Assembly (NCBI GenBank): GCA_022410635.1
Contig: JAJVDF010000164.1
Location: 905,404-969,403 of the forward strand
Length of the DNA stretch: 64,000 nucleotides
Direction of reading: 5' to 3'
Source of the DNA: Tretioscincus oriximinensis
Taxonomy: Eukaryota > Chordata > Lepidosauria > Squamata > Gymnophthalmidae
Shown piece after piece: positions 35,158-48,425 of this stretch. A program made the position numbers and the translations under genes. A model generated the notes under the pieces. That model did no database searches. It was given only the letters and a program-made list of their open reading frames with translations, and was not told the DNA's origin. Every line of letters starts with the position of its first letter. The stretch's first letter is position 1.

Positions 35158-35330
35158 TTTAAGAAGGAAAGAAAATAAGAGAGATAAGGAAGGAAATAAG
35201 GAAGAAAAGAAGGTAAAGGAGAAGGAAAGAAAGAAGTAAAGAAAAAAAGGGAAAGGGAAGGAAGAAGGGATAGCTGCCAGGTGGAAAGGGAGAAAATAAG
35301 AAAGGGCTAAAGAAAGAGATAAGGACCCTG
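35158..35330. repeat. Purine-rich (GGAA/GAAA)n tract
   Basis: About 170 bp almost entirely A and G on the plus strand. The strand asymmetry makes it a candidate for triplex or replication-slippage behaviour. Confidence 0.85.
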
Positions 35331-37226
35331 ATCACAGCTATGTAAAATCCAGATTCAGTCCTCTTTCAGACTGCAAGAACCCATTAATAATAGCAAATAG
35401 TAATTTTCTTTCCACATCACCTAACCCAACCGTTTAAAAATACAACAGAAAACAGCTTTGCACTTTNTTAATTTGTTTCTTCACCCTGAAAGAACTGGGT
35501 TACTGAATTGAAGCTGGGATAAAATTTAGACATGATTAAAATTAAGTTTTAATCCACCTTCAGTCCACATTACGGCAAGGCTTTGGGCTTATTCCACCAA
35601 TATAACCAGTAATATCTCATATCTTAGATTGGCAAAAGTGTAATTGAGTGGACTGATGTACTGCAGACATCTTCCTTTAATATGGAAGCTCCATCTTTTT
35701 AGGGCAACATCTGTGAAGGTGTTCAATTATTTTCCACAGGCATCATCTAAAAGGTGGGATTGAAGAATCATGTATTCACANTGGTGGATGCTTATGTGTC
35801 TGAGCGGTGCAGTAACATGCATTTGAAAAGTTCCTTCTCACAATCTTTCAGTAGTTTTAATTGTGCTAGTTCATTGGCTGTCAGTTAGAGTAACACCTCA
35901 ATCAAAGATACTAAGATAATCTTTCTCCAGATGTTTGTGAGCTACATTACAAGTTCTTTTGGCAGGGCAAAGACTGGTGAAGGGAGCTAAAGTTAAGCAA
36001 CATCTGGAAGACTAAATGCTTTAGGATTGTGGGAGGAAATCTATGGGCTGGTACATTAGTTCTTCTCCACGAGCGGGGTACATGACTGGCAAAATAATGC
36101 CAGAGCTATTCTATTCCATTTACAAAAAAAGTATATTTTCCAAAGATTTCTCTTCCCAGGTGCCACCCACACTTCTCTGAAACCAATTGAAATACAGAAA
36201 TGCAGCTCTTGGGAATTCAGCATTTTTTTTTAAAAAAAGCTCTTGACACTTATTATGGTGCCTAAATAGGAACCAAGCAGGAAATCTGACCTCCAGTGAC
36301 CATATCACATTACTTTCAGTCCTGTCCCTCTTCATGAAATTGGCCTGTATGCTGTTCTTCATTGAAAAGTTTGTAGAAATGTAAAACACACTCTGACACC
36401 TGTCATTTTTTCCCTTCTGAGATAAAGGTACTTTGTGCCATACTGTGGGTGCTTTGGCAGGGAATGAGCAGTTGTGAGTAGCCACTGTGATGGAATGTCA
36501 CACCTAGGAAGATGCTGATTGTAATTGCTAGTTCTGCCAGCACTATTCAGCAACCACCCAAGAAGAACTGGGAGCCAAAAATTGTGGGGAAATGCTCCAG
36601 ATTATAAACACTAAGAGGAAAGCCTAAATCCCAAATTCAGGGCGTAAACTTGTGCATTACACACCATGAGAACATGAAGTACCCATATAAATGTGTTTGT
36701 GATAGAGAGATGTTTGAGAGTCTTTTAACAGACAAAATAGAATACTGTGTAAAGTTTGAGTTACTGAATTTACTCATAATGTTTTGCTTGTCCTACGGAT
36801 ATGCTATCCCTATGCCCATTATCTTTTTTTATTATTATTAAAAAAAACATTTTATGTACTTTCTAGAGTGCAAGTGGCCTTCTCTGACATGAGAAGTCAT
36901 AGTGTCTGAATCCAGACGTTGCTTACTTATTCTGCTATATGTGGATATTCCCACATATAGTGTTTTATTCCAAAATATCCAGGCTTTATTCTAGTTTGGG
37001 TTGAAGTTAACTGAATTACATTCTTTTATTTTGCATTTTTTCTGTTCCACCTGAGTAAGGAGTGGCAGTTCAGATGATTGACTGTAGTTTGTGGTGATAA
37101 CAGTCTGGAAGTGAACCAGTAAATTGAAACTAAATCCAGAAAAGACAGAAGATAGACATGGTCAAATTATCCTTGCTTTCTTACATGTTGCTGCTACAGT
37201 AGTGTCATTGTAGCTTTTTTGAAATA
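35331..37226. other. AT-rich DNA without recognised gene
   Basis: Holds a 10-bp perfect stem CTATATGTGG/CCACATATAG near 36937-36962. The 121-codon minus-strand frame at 36120 has no domain. Confidence 0.4.
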
Positions 37227-37302
37227 CACTTATTGTCAAAGTGTTCACTCATCCCTGTATTCAATTGTGTGGGTGGGTGAGTGAATACTTTTGGCAATAA
37301 AG
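37227..37302. mobile_element. Tc1/mariner-type palindromic MITE (76 bp)
   Basis: TA flanks at 37225-37226 and 37303-37304. The left end CACTTATTGTCAAAGTG and the right end ACTTTTGGCAATAAAG are inverted. The TATTGCCAAAAGTATTCACT type of terminus is typical of vertebrate Tc1-like elements. The arms continue to near the centre (TTCACTCATCC/GGGTGAGTGAA), so it is a solo hairpin. Confidence 0.75.
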
Positions 37303-37304
37303 TA

Positions 37305-40300
37305 CACTTGTTGTTGCCAAAGCACTATGGAAACTCAAATGATCTGTCATAACTCTTTTTTCCTCATATCTCTTTAAAGAAAAAATGTTAGTTGTGATGA
37401 CATCACTAAGGCTTCACAACAGACACTGGATGGCTGCATAGGAATACTCATAGTACTTTGTGTGATTTTAAGTAAGAATAGGGTTTGCAGGACAGTGGTT
37501 ATCTGCACAACGCGTGCAACAAATTTACCCATTGTACAGAAAACATGNATGGAAAAACCCACAATAGCAGCATCCAACAAACCTGGATAACATTTTTTCA
37601 TTTGAATTTACCTCTACATGGGAAAATGGGCATAAATAGCCAATCAGAATAGGAATATGGGTCATCCAATCAAACACAAGGAATTATAAAAGATTTTCAA
37701 TGCAAACAACTGACAGAATGACAACTGTCAGAAATGAATACCGAAATAATGCATACAAAAAGGTAAATATCTGGGTGCAAGTTAATGTATTAAGTATAGA
37801 GAGATATATACCTTTTCTCTCCCTCCGGTGTCTTTCCATGGGAGCCTATAGATTGCATTGTATGTGATTTTGTATTGAGCATTGTATGTATTATACTTGT
37901 AAAGAACAAAAAATGGAAAATGAAATTGAGACATACTATGGGTAGTACTATGAACAGTCATGATTCTTTTTAATACTACTAGGCTCATCGTTGTAATGAA
38001 AAATTCAGGTGAAAGTGTAGCCAGAAGTGTCTAACTACAATCCAGGGCCATGAGCCTTTCTGAACAGTGATAGTTTGGTCACAGAGAACAGTGTTCTGAT
38101 AACTTGCAGAATGGACTACTACTATCTGCTATAGGTCAGGCTACCTTTGAAGGTATCTTGTATGCACACATACAAATATACACATACAACCCCCCCCCCA
38201 ATACATACGTACCTATAAAGTGGTTAGAAGTGTAAACATATATAAAATGTTTGCCCTCTTCTATAAATATATAGAATGGAAGCTCCAATGCTGTAGAAAG
38301 AAGGACCTTGAATGTTTATGGCTTTTTGATGTAAGCTGTTTCATACAAAGCTAAAGGAAGATCTCAGAAACAAGCACCATCAGAAACTGCATGTGGAAAT
38401 AATGATCACATTCCATGCTAACTCATCTATTCTGGCCTAGAATGTTTTGGATGGTAGGGAGGGAGGCAGATTGGTATGTGAGTGATCCACGCCATCTCAA
38501 AGCCACCTCTGCCACAGAGATACTAAAAAAATAATAACTGTGGACACAGCTTTAGGTAGGGAAAATGATTTCTAACTGTTGCTTGGACAACGCTGCATGG
38601 AATGATTATAAATTAGTATCGAAGGTGGGTTAAAAAATGGGATCTTGTTTGGAAATGATAGTTAATAATTCTTCCTAGTGATATTAAAGTCCTGCAGTCA
38701 ATCAGCTTTAGCTGTATGACAACATCACCATTTCTTGTAAGAAGAAAGATGAGACTTTAAATAAAAAATAGCCAATAAAGACTTCAAAAAGTAGCAAACT
38801 CATCTGAGATATATTTCCCTCTCTAAGAAAATTTCAGCTCCNTCCCATAATTTTTGATACATATTTTATTTTAGTCTAGCAGGTTTAAGCATATCTTTTG
38901 TTTTGTATGATATATAAAATGCCTTTGGAAAGATACAAGTATAATTTGTGTATCTTTACACAGAGCTTGGCCATCCATGAACTGACACAGCAAGACGTCT
39001 AGTTATCCATTAATAAGCAGTATGTTTAAGTCCCATTAGTGTCAATGAAAGCCATACAGGCATATCAAAGGGGAGAACAGATTCATGTGCTGTGAGCAGG
39101 TTCCAAAATGGTGATTTATAGTCTGATTTGCATTTAATGGTTAGCTCTTTGGCATAGAACTTAAGAACTCTGTGGTGTATAAAATACTGCACTCTCTCCT
39201 CCTTGTTAATCAAGAATACTAAGGAGCAATATTTTAGCAGTTTTTATTGTATTAAAATCAAGGCATTGCCTGGTTGTATTTTATTGTTCTTTCAGTTTCT
39301 TAGAAATGGCTTTCCTGTTTTTGTTTTCTAAAGCAATTCCTCACATCTAGTAACAAAGACACAAAAGACAGGGGGGGGGGGCACCCTGTGTGGCCAAACA
39401 GTAGACTGAGCAAAAATGAAAAGATGAAAGGACTTTTAAAAAATTCTCTGCTAGAGATAATTCAGGAGGAAAAAGGTCCCCTTATCATTTGGATCATAGC
39501 CATTTCCAGGAGCCTTCCATGGGTGCAAGATGAGAGTGCTTTCAGAGCTTCAGTTCAGAGGTTTGGCAGATCTGCTGATTAAATATTTAAGGTTTTCCTT
39601 TTTCTACTGCTAATTTAGTTGTCTGAGGATGAGAGCAGCACCATGTAAATCTGTCTGTTGCATTACTGCATGCAGTGCCAGACAGCACCCTATTTTGGTG
39701 GATGGAAAATAGCCTTTGCTATGTGATCAAACTGGAGGAAGAGATACTCTCTTATTTATAGCTCCAGCAAGATGACTAACAATATGAAATTGGTTTGACA
39801 AATAAGCTTGTGGCCCTTCTGGTTAAGTATAAGTCTGTCATCTCTGTTGGTTTTTCTTGGGTCAGATTTCCATTTTGCAATAATCTCTTAACAACTTGAA
39901 ATATAATCTTTTGTATCCTGCCCTTTAACCCCATCGTTGTTTCCCTTCTGAATCTGCTCATTTTCTATTTGGAAAGAAGAATATCCAAATGTTATTTGCC
40001 TAATCTACTGTCGCAAGTCCAGGGATATGATGCCCCCTGAAACCTGGAGGGATAAGAAGGTTGACTTTTTCTTTTGGGCTTCTCTGTTGACTAAAAGCAG
40101 AACTGTATTTATGTGCATGTTTGCATATAATGAGACAACTAAAGCATATTCAGAGTCCAATCCCAGTATGAATNATCAGATTATATATTGGTTGCTCCTA
40201 ACAGTGCTGAGTGCTGAGTCTGTTTGGGAGAGAATGATCCATCCAAAGCAACTGATTCATATGTCCAGAAACAATTGGTGGGTTACTCTGGCCTGATATT

Positions 40301-40376
40301 ATAATCTTGTGCTCATAGCTCTTATGCTGTCAAAAATCAGTAAAGAAAGGGAAACAACTACAATGGAGTAGCTATT
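37305..40376. other. AT-rich DNA without recognised gene
   Basis: Includes a C10 run near 38190, a short ACATAC-type patch near 38165-38190 and a G11 run at 39371-39381. No gene or element recognised. Confidence 0.4.
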
Positions 40377-40745
40377 TTATTTATTTATATTTATTTATAC
40401 TTGCACCTCAGCTATACCCAAAAGTCTCAGGGTGTCCAACAGTAAAAACAAAATTAGCATATTAAAACAGTATCAAAACAGTATCAGAAGATGGAAGGGA
40501 AAGCAGCATTTCTTCATCCAAAAGCCAGCTTAAAGAAGTACATCTTCAAGGATCTCTATTCCATTTGCTGTTGAGAGGGGGGGGGGGGAGTACAACCAGA
40601 AGGGCTTCCCTTACAGATTTTAAGAAATGGGCAGGTTAATAGAAGGAGTTCCTTTAAATATTTTGGACCCAAGTTACTTAGGGCCTTATAAGTTAAAGTT
40701 ATCACTTTGAATTGGGCTTGGTAGGTTCTTGTAGGTTCTGGAAAT
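40377..40745 (+). repeat. R1 interspersed repeat with G12 tract
   Basis: Starts with a TTTATTTATATTTATTTATA lead and TATACCCAAAAGTCTCAGGG, then continues with R1 blocks (AGCATTTCTTCATCCAAAAG, AGAAGGGCTTCCCTTACAGA). About 90 bp in the middle is deleted and a G12 homopolymer (40577-40588) lies near the gap. Confidence 0.7.
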
Positions 40746-43700
40746 GCACAAATCTGAGGCAGGAGAATTTGATATCTATCATAATTATTGTCTAAATGGT
40801 TTGCTATAAGAGATGCATGTACATATTTGCCACAACCCCCTAACAGGGCTTTAATAATGCTTTTATTGTTTTGTTACTTAAATTTTCACAGAATTATATT
40901 CTGAAACTGGCAGTCTTAGCATAAATGCTTATACATAATTGACCTGTACTTGAATGCACATGATGCAGAGGTTTGAATGACATGAACTTGCTTGAAGATT
41001 GCTTTTCTAAAGAAAGGAGGGGTGGTGGAGAAAAGGAACTGAGTTGCTGTGCATATTTAAAATGTTTTTAAAAGGAAAAAAGCAGCTTCTTAAACATATT
41101 AAGGCACTTTTAGAACTGAATTACTTTCTTAACTTAATTTACTATTTTCTTAAAAACAGCCACCAATCCTGATAAAGGATGATGTTCAGAAAAGCACATG
41201 AAGCCTCTTACTTACTTTCCATGGCATTGTGTGGTACAGAACATAAATACATGCATAAGCCTATGGCAGTTTTATTTTAACTAATATGATACAACAACAT
41301 AACATACTGTGCAAAATAAATAATTTTGCAGAATGTGTTACCCAGCAGTAAAAGTAATATTGAAAAAAGCCAAAGTAATTGCTTTCGTACACGTCTTGAA
41401 AGCAAAAGAGATAAATAACTTAATTCATGGTTTAATGCATGAATTGTTACAGAGGAGTTCCAGGGTATAAATGCTTGAAATACAAGCTACATCCGTACAC
41501 TAGTCCACAGTGTCTGGACTGCTCCCCTCCAGAACATCTGTTCTTTCTTGCAGAATGTCCCATTATAGAGGAATAAATAAGTGATACCTAGATGCAGCCT
41601 AAGCTGTAGAATTGGTTCTTGGCTAGTTTCGACTTACGAGAGGCGCCCCATAGTATAACTTATAAAGATGTTTGCACATTTATTAGGTGTGAAAAGTGAT
41701 TCCCCCCTCAGGGTGCTGCAAGTATGAGAAGCTGTACCTGGTGAGAAGTTGTCTTTTCTATAGTCATTAAAGGTCAAAGTTTATCTCAATTTTTATCTGG
41801 GCATCCTAGCTTAGGAGAACAGATATATTTATTCTGAAAAGATTGCATAGAAAGAAACTGGGTGGTTTCTGTAGTGGTCAGTATACCCATCCGGCATGAG
41901 GACTAGGCCCCTTCTTCCTGTTAGGATGCTCCATTGCATTTGATAGAGTAACGATCACCAAATGGCTGCCTAAATTGGTAAAGTAGTATTTCTGTGATTC
42001 TCTGGAATGGATCATGGTGGGAACATCTTTAATTAGTGTATCAAAAGATAGATTTCAGCAGGTACTGCTGGCATAATAAGCCACAACTGCTGAAATTATT
42101 TCATTTTTGTATTCATTAAAGATGCACTACCCTTTTTCTGGTAATGCTATATTTGCCATGTCCAGAACAGCAGAGACTGGTCCCAATTAGAGGATCCAGC
42201 CTCACAATATGTGCTATAGAACTGTTATAAGAAAAACAGTTAATAGTTGGCTAATAGTTTCTGTACTTTAAAGGAATAGGAATGGCAGTAGGTGTACTAC
42301 TGCATCTGCTTTGCAGTATGTGAAACAGTTGAAGAGAGGCCAGTCTAATCTTCAGTGTTTTTTGCTTCAGAATCCCCATCAAAACCTCTGTATTTCCCCC
42401 AAATAAGTGGATAGGTTTGAAGAGGGTCTGGATCTGGATCAGAAAGAGCAACAAAACATATTGCTTTTCTAATGGATAAAGCAAGAGCTGCCAAGTTTAA
42501 TCTTCTAGATTTTCCAGCACTGCAGTTCCCATCATTCCATGCTAATGGTCTCATTCCAATTTAGTGGTCAAATTTACTAGAAATCATGGCATGGTTATTT
42601 GGCAAATCTAGAAAGTCTCACATTCCTTCCCTAGCATTTTTGTATAAGGTCCTTCCTTAAAACAACAGTTAAGAAAAAGCTTTTTTTTNCAATTATCTCT
42701 ATTAACGGGTCTGTAGCGTTCACGTTCCATTTATACAAGTTGCTCTCACTGCATCCTAGATTTTTTCTGACACTCTGAGAATGAATATTTTTTAATTATT
42801 GATTTATGATTTCATGTGTGTATAAAAAGCTCACTGCAATAAAATAGCCTTCCAGACTGTTAACACAGCAAATGGCTATGGTTCCTAGATCCACTAGATT
42901 GACTCACTGATTATAATGTTTTCTTTAATCAATTTATTTATGTACTTTCTTTTCAAAGGGGGAGATCCATGAATTACCTGATGAACAATAAAGGTTACCA
43001 ACCACACTCTTTTTTTTTCATTTTTTCATTTCTTTACTATAATACATTTTTCTTTTCTCACCTTTCCCCCACATATTTCTTTCCGCTTAGTTGTCTTTTG
43101 GTTATCCTAAAAATGATCCTTTGCTTTTAACTTATCTTCCAAGTTATTATATGACTGCAGGGCACAATGACTGAAGGGGAAGAGAACTGAAGATGGCCCA
43201 TACTTTGATATGGACCATCTTCTAGAACAATTCCATCATCATTCATTATTTACACATGATTTTATTTATTTCATTGTATGGAGCAATCTCTAAAATATCT
43301 GAAGGAAATTAAGACTGGGTCTAAGGCAGAATAAGACAGTGGTCTTTACTGATGTCATCTCTTTAGAATAACTCTTTATGACTGGAATATTGCCTGTAAT
43401 AAAAGGAAACAAACGCTGTTGCTTTGAATCTCTAGCAAAAGTTATATAAATTGACTGAAGGACCAGTGCTATACTGAGTTTGAGCCCTAAGGCAGTTGCA
43501 TAGAGGGTGGGGTTTTTTTTGTATGTACCATTGGACANTGTCTCCAATCTGTACTTGAAAGGACAGAAGACAATAATCAGTGGGAAAACGTAGAACTNAC
43601 ATTTTGGAACATAGCCTTTATCCACAGGATTTGAGTTGCATGATTTTGAATCTAATAACATAATCTTAAAAAAACTATTTGGCATAATGATGTAGCCTAA

Positions 43701-44384
43701 AGTGATTTAACCTCTGTTACCAGGTTATTAGCTAGTTCAAAATTACAGGTACAACTGGGTAAATAATTATCATTTGACATGCCCATAAATGTTTGTAAAT
43801 TCTTAATGCAACTGGTGATGAAATTCTGTAGCCAGGACCCCATGTCATAAATACAAGCTTCTGCAGCACAAACACAGTCCATTTTGCCTTTGATGGTAAA
43901 TTTTGCTTAAATATTAGAGATTAGTAAGTGATCTCTTTGTTGAAAACATTCTAAGATTTAATTAAAAATATTGTTCAATTACTGTTTCATTTCAAGATGT
44001 TGACTAACGTTTCATGCAAAAAGTAGCTTCTTTTTCATGAAAGCTTTAAAATTTCACCTATCCATAGTGAACATATAGAATAGATTATAATGAAAATGAG
44101 TATTTGTAAGCATTTTCACCCCCTATTTTTCTTTCCTCTTTTTATTATCACAGTTTAACTGTGCTCTGTAACATTTTATAATCTTATTCTACTGGTCTGT
44201 TTGGCAAATCAGGTAAGGTCTATTGTACTCTATATAAAAATAGTTTTCAGTTCAGAATAGTTCTGAAATTAAGGAATGGTGAGATATATTTTTAGTTATG
44301 TCAGCTGAACAACTGGGTACCATGGGTGGAAGTGGACATTCATGATAAGGTGTGCCCCATAATGTAAGAGATACATTACTGAAA
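40746..44384. other. AT-rich DNA without recognised gene
   Basis: About 3.6 kb. The segment near 41480-41600 ends with GATGCAGCCTAAGCTG, resembling worn MITE termini. Frames of up to 131 codons have no domain. Confidence 0.35.
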
Positions 44385-44540
44385 TGCATTTTAACCTGGC
44401 CTTTGGCTGAAAAAACTGCGCTCTCTTCCCTTTTAGATATTGCTGTTTTAATATGTTAATTTTGATTTTTATTGTTAACCGCCCTGAGACCTTCAGGTAT
44501 AGGGAGTAATAGAAATGGAAATAAACAAATGAATGAATGA
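44385..44540 (-). repeat. R1 fragment, inverted
   Basis: Reverse complement of the R1 start: AACCGCCCTGAGACCTTCAG...TATAGGG, and TTTTAATATGTTAATTTTGA matching the AGCATATTAAAACAG region of other copies. Ends in an AAATGAATGAATG tail. Confidence 0.65.
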
Positions 44541-44879
44541 AATGTAGCCTGATACTAATTGGATATTTACTGCTTTAATATCTGACGTCAAACACCCCCC
44601 AATAATTTGTCTACACACAGCCTAAGGCAGTCTTTTATACAGACTTGCATTTTCATTTACGTTGTAAATGTAATTTCCCTTTCTAGTAAAATTAGAGGAG
44701 AAAGAGTGCTCTATTCAGTAGATTGGCATCCACAAAAGCTTTCTCTTAGCACATCTACATACTGTACCCTTCCGCTAGATGGGCTGTGGTGTTTTTGTTC
44801 TGTCAGTAGTGTAAGAGTAGAGTTCCGAGCAGGCAAGATAGAGTTAATTCAATAAAATAAATATAAAATACTCTCTAGG

Positions 44880-45160
44880 CTGTCAGATGGAGCTGGAAGC
44901 AGGTCAGAGGTCACAGAGCTGCTTCACGAGTGCACTAATCGATTTGCTGTCAAGGTAGTGGTGCCGGGGTTTCAAGTAACAGGAGAATTGAGTGCCACTC
45001 GGGCCCAATTTCCATAATTGCTCACTGCCTTTAGTGTACAACCTTTTATGAAACACAAAAAATATATCACTGAATTGTATTGATTAGCCATTGGGTTGAA
45101 TAATTCACTTAGTATTTATTACCTGACCCTCAGAGGTTAAATAAATCCACTAACTTCAGC
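44880..45160. promoter_or_regulatory. Possible enhancer-like block with perfect DR1 motif
   Basis: A unique stretch without an open frame. AGGTCAGAGGTCA at 44901-44913 is a perfect direct repeat of the nuclear-receptor half-site with one-base spacing (the type bound by RXR heterodimers, HNF4 or COUP-TF). Nearby are CTAATCGATT and several AT-rich sites. Function is inferred. Confidence 0.35.
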
Positions 45161-46339
45161 TTGTGAAAAATATTACTTATTCATTGAAATGTAGACTGAT
45201 TATTACACACTAGGACCTTATCTCTGTTCTTTTCTTACTCACATGCTTCTCCTTGCTCTCTTTTTAGACAGATAGCCAGAGGCACTTTCTAAAATACAGA
45301 AATATAGCCTTCCTTACTTTTTCATTCTTCCCACCCCTTATGATGCGTCTAGTCAGAAAAAAAATTCAGGGAGGTTATAAAGTCATTGATTAACGCTTTT
45401 TTTTTGAAACACAGGGCATTATTGTGACACATTTGTAATTTCTGATAGGATGAAAGTCTTTTTTGGATGGTTCTTGGAAACAGGTACCTCATACCTTTGA
45501 ATTAAGCCCCATTTACCAATTAAAATAACTTCTCCAGCAAAGGAAAAATTGTCAACCATGGACAGCTCACTGTCATTGCAATAAAAAGCATTTGCCATTA
45601 AATGTTCGCAGGACATTTTTGACCATTAAAGCAATGACAAGCTCTTTTTCAATGGATATCATTTACCAAATGCTTTTAACAAGTCAGAAGAGAACATCTT
45701 ATTTTCATTTGCCTTTCTATGTCTCATTCACAATGATGTTCATTCCAAATCTAATTATTTATCCAATTACCATTCAGCCACATCATCTGGATGCAACTGT
45801 GAAGCAGCTGAAGTCTTCTGTCCAGAAAGATTTCCTAACTTTGTAAAATGCCTTTCCTCAATTTCCGGACTGCATCCTCCAGTCNCTCCAAGTATTGTTT
45901 TTGAAGTTTGATGGAATTTACGCTAGGTCAAGAGGAGGAAACGGTGTGAAGTTTCCCCCCTTAAAGTGTAAAGGAAAAACCTGATGTTTTACTTTTTATT
46001 TGTTGACACTCTTACGTGCCTGTATCCAGGATCTGGCCTTACAGTTAGCTGCAGTCTGAAACATGTCTTCTTGGTATTATAATAAAATAGCCCTCTTTTC
46101 CTGTATCACATAATGGAAGGAAAAGTCTGTCAGAAAATAGTGGGATGCAATATGCACAAAATTGCCTAAGGTTTGTTCAGGTGCCTAATTTCCTGGTTTC
46201 TCAGCCCACAAGTGTTTATAATAATTTCTATAACACTTAAATAGATTCTAACTTAAATCCTTCTGGCGTGCTTTACTCTTTTGTGGGTTTTTTAAAAAGC
46301 ATTTAAGCCACAGATATATAATGGAAAACCAAGTCTGTG
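45161..46339. other. AT-rich DNA without recognised gene
   Basis: Two overlapping frames on opposite strands (45419-45616 and 45592-45846) show no domain; nothing else recognised. Confidence 0.4.
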
Positions 46340-46592
46340 TTTTAAGATCTACTAGCGAGACAAGATTAGATGAGTTTATGGACACCAAAGGTATAAATAG
46401 GGTGGATCTTTTGAAACTGCCTCTTGGATGGAGCAACAAGCAGTACTCATGAAATACAATTTGCAGGGAGTTGAGAATAGGTGAAAAAATTGCCGCCTTT
46501 TGTTCAGACTGCCTAGATGTGAGACAGAATGCTGGACTAGATGGGCTCTAGCCTGATTTAGCAGGGCTTCTGTTACGTTCTTATGTTTGTAT
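46340..46592 (+). mobile_element. CR1 LINE 3'-end fragment
   Basis: Contains the GCTGGACTAGATGGGCTCTA and GCAGGGCTTCTGTTACGTTC segments characteristic of reptile CR1 3' ends, preceded by GAGTTTATGGACACCAAAG of the CR1 trailer. No coding sequence remains. Confidence 0.7.
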
Positions 46593-47244
46593 ATTCTTAT
46601 TGCTATATTCTTTATACCACTATCCTCATCAAGTGAGTGTGACTGGGCCTATTGAAAATAATCTGCCCCTCTTGAGATTTATCAGGCACCCCATGAGTGA
46701 CTTCGTTCCTGAAGTTCCTTGCAGGTGTCTGAAGTTAGTGTAATTTGATTTCAGAGAGCTAAAAAATAAAAGCCCTATAACTATAATAACAACTTAAGGT
46801 GGAGAAGTAAGCCTTCTTCTCCCGTTCCATGTGTAATATACTCTTGCCCATATTTTACATAGAGATTTGTGCTGCTCTCACTTTAATTGTTGACACTTTT
46901 GCTTTATTGCACACTGCAATAATCTGAGCTCTTCAGAAATTCCAAGGGTATTTGGAAACAAATTTGTCTACAGTGTAGAAGTAGCAGTATAGGTTCCTAG
47001 GCTTTTACTTCTGCTAAGACTGGGTTATATTTTAAGTATGTTATATTGCTTTTTGACTTGTGCTGGATCTTTCAGGTGAAGGGTAGGATATAAATGTTAT
47101 AATGAGTGAATGAATCAATCAATCTCTATTCACTTCATTATTGCAAAGTTTAATTTGTTTAATAAGTTTAATGATTAGTCCATTGGCCATATCATATTTT
47201 TTTAAAAAATAGAATAAAATACATATATNATACTACTAAAAAAT
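46593..47244. other. AT-rich DNA, nothing firm
   Basis: Near 47080 GGGTAGGATATAAAT followed by GAATGAATCAATCAATC looks like a LINE/SINE tail; too short to assign. Confidence 0.35.
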
Positions 47245-48425
47245 TGCATAAAACCATTATTAAAAGTCTATTTTGAGATCAGCGCGGCTCGAATTCTGGC
47301 AGCCTTGGAAATAAACAAGGCTACTCTANAGGTGATACATTTGTCCATTCCATTCAAGAGCTAGTGCACTTTTTCTCTTTTATCTAAAATTTGTCCATTT
47401 GTGAACAAGGAGGTTAAATAGCGCTCCCTGATATCACTATAAAAGGTGCAGTCTAGGAGGACATGGGTCNTGTCTTCAGGTTCTTTGACCTCACAGGTGC
47501 ATAATCTGTCGTGGACAGGGATTTTCATGTACCGTCCACGGGCCATTTGGGTGTCGAGCTGGTCAAACCTCGCCCTAGTGAAGGTGATTCGCAGATGAGA
47601 CGGAAGGGAGAACCTCAGATAACTTTCTAGTTTCACTTGATGTTTATAGGCTGTAAGAAAAGGAGTTGCTTTTGCTTGTGATATGGCCGCTAAATCATTT
47701 TGTGCTTCCATATCAAGGGTTCTTTGCTTTAGAACTGCCTTTCCCTTGTGTCCAAGAGTTCCAAGGGCTTGCAAGGACAAGCCTAGATAATTTAACTTGT
47801 NTGCTAGTGCTGTTAACCATGACTTCTCAGATCTGCAGAGTGCTTGTTCCTCCAGGCAGAGGTGCAGCAGTCTATCTGGTGTCATATGTATAAGTTTCTG
47901 CCAGTAGTTGAACTGTCTGATTATCACCTTACAGCTCAGTGGAGCCATTCCTAATTCTGCCCGAACAGCTGCTGACAGAGAAGATCTAGGCAGGCCCAGG
48001 AACAAGCNCAACTGCCTTAATTGGAATACCTCCAGTTTATAGAGATTAGAAAAGNCCCAGATTTCAGCTCCATATAGGAGAATGGGAACTACTTTTGTTT
48101 TGTAGACTTCAAGAACAGGAGTAATTGTGCCGGGATATCTATAATTAATGAGTTTACGCAGATGATGGGAAGGTGGTGCNGCCTTTGTTAAACAGTTTTT
48201 GATATGGGAAACCGATGATCCATTGGCAGAGAAAGAAATGCCCAAGAACGTGAAGGATCTGACCTGTTCTACCGTTTGGCCATTTAGCAACCAGTTGTAN
48301 TGTTTTCTTGAGTTCCCAAAGATCATGATCTTAGATTTTCCACAATTTATATGCAGGTCATTGTCTGTGCAGTAGGTGCTGAAGATCTGCAGCGTTCTCC
48401 TTAGGTGATATTGCAAAGTGATACC
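47245..48425 (-). pseudogene. Non-CR1 LINE, C-terminal half of reverse transcriptase ORF
   Basis: Minus-strand frame of 351 residues (48416 to 47361). It begins near the end of the RT palm and thumb: YCTDNDLHINCGKSKIMIFG, then VRSFTFLGISFSANGSS. The VPILLYGAEIW block and a leucine-rich helix region follow. Near the C-terminus is a Cys/His motif, CTCEVKEPEDxTHVLLDC, a putative zinc-binding end as in jockey/I-group and related LINEs. A 3' region continues to about 47245. The sequence is clearly different from the CR1 copies at 1-835 and 53.5 kb. The frame is uninterrupted apart from codons containing N, so it is less decayed than the CR1 copies, but the 5' truncation removes endonuclease and most of RT. 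The clade is not determined. Confidence 0.75.

Noticed and set aside
36120..36485. 121-codon minus-strand frame
   Set aside because: No domain and no repeat similarity; length is plausible by chance.
43290..43685. 131-codon minus-strand frame
   Set aside because: Isolated in AT-rich DNA, contains N codons and has no recognisable motif.
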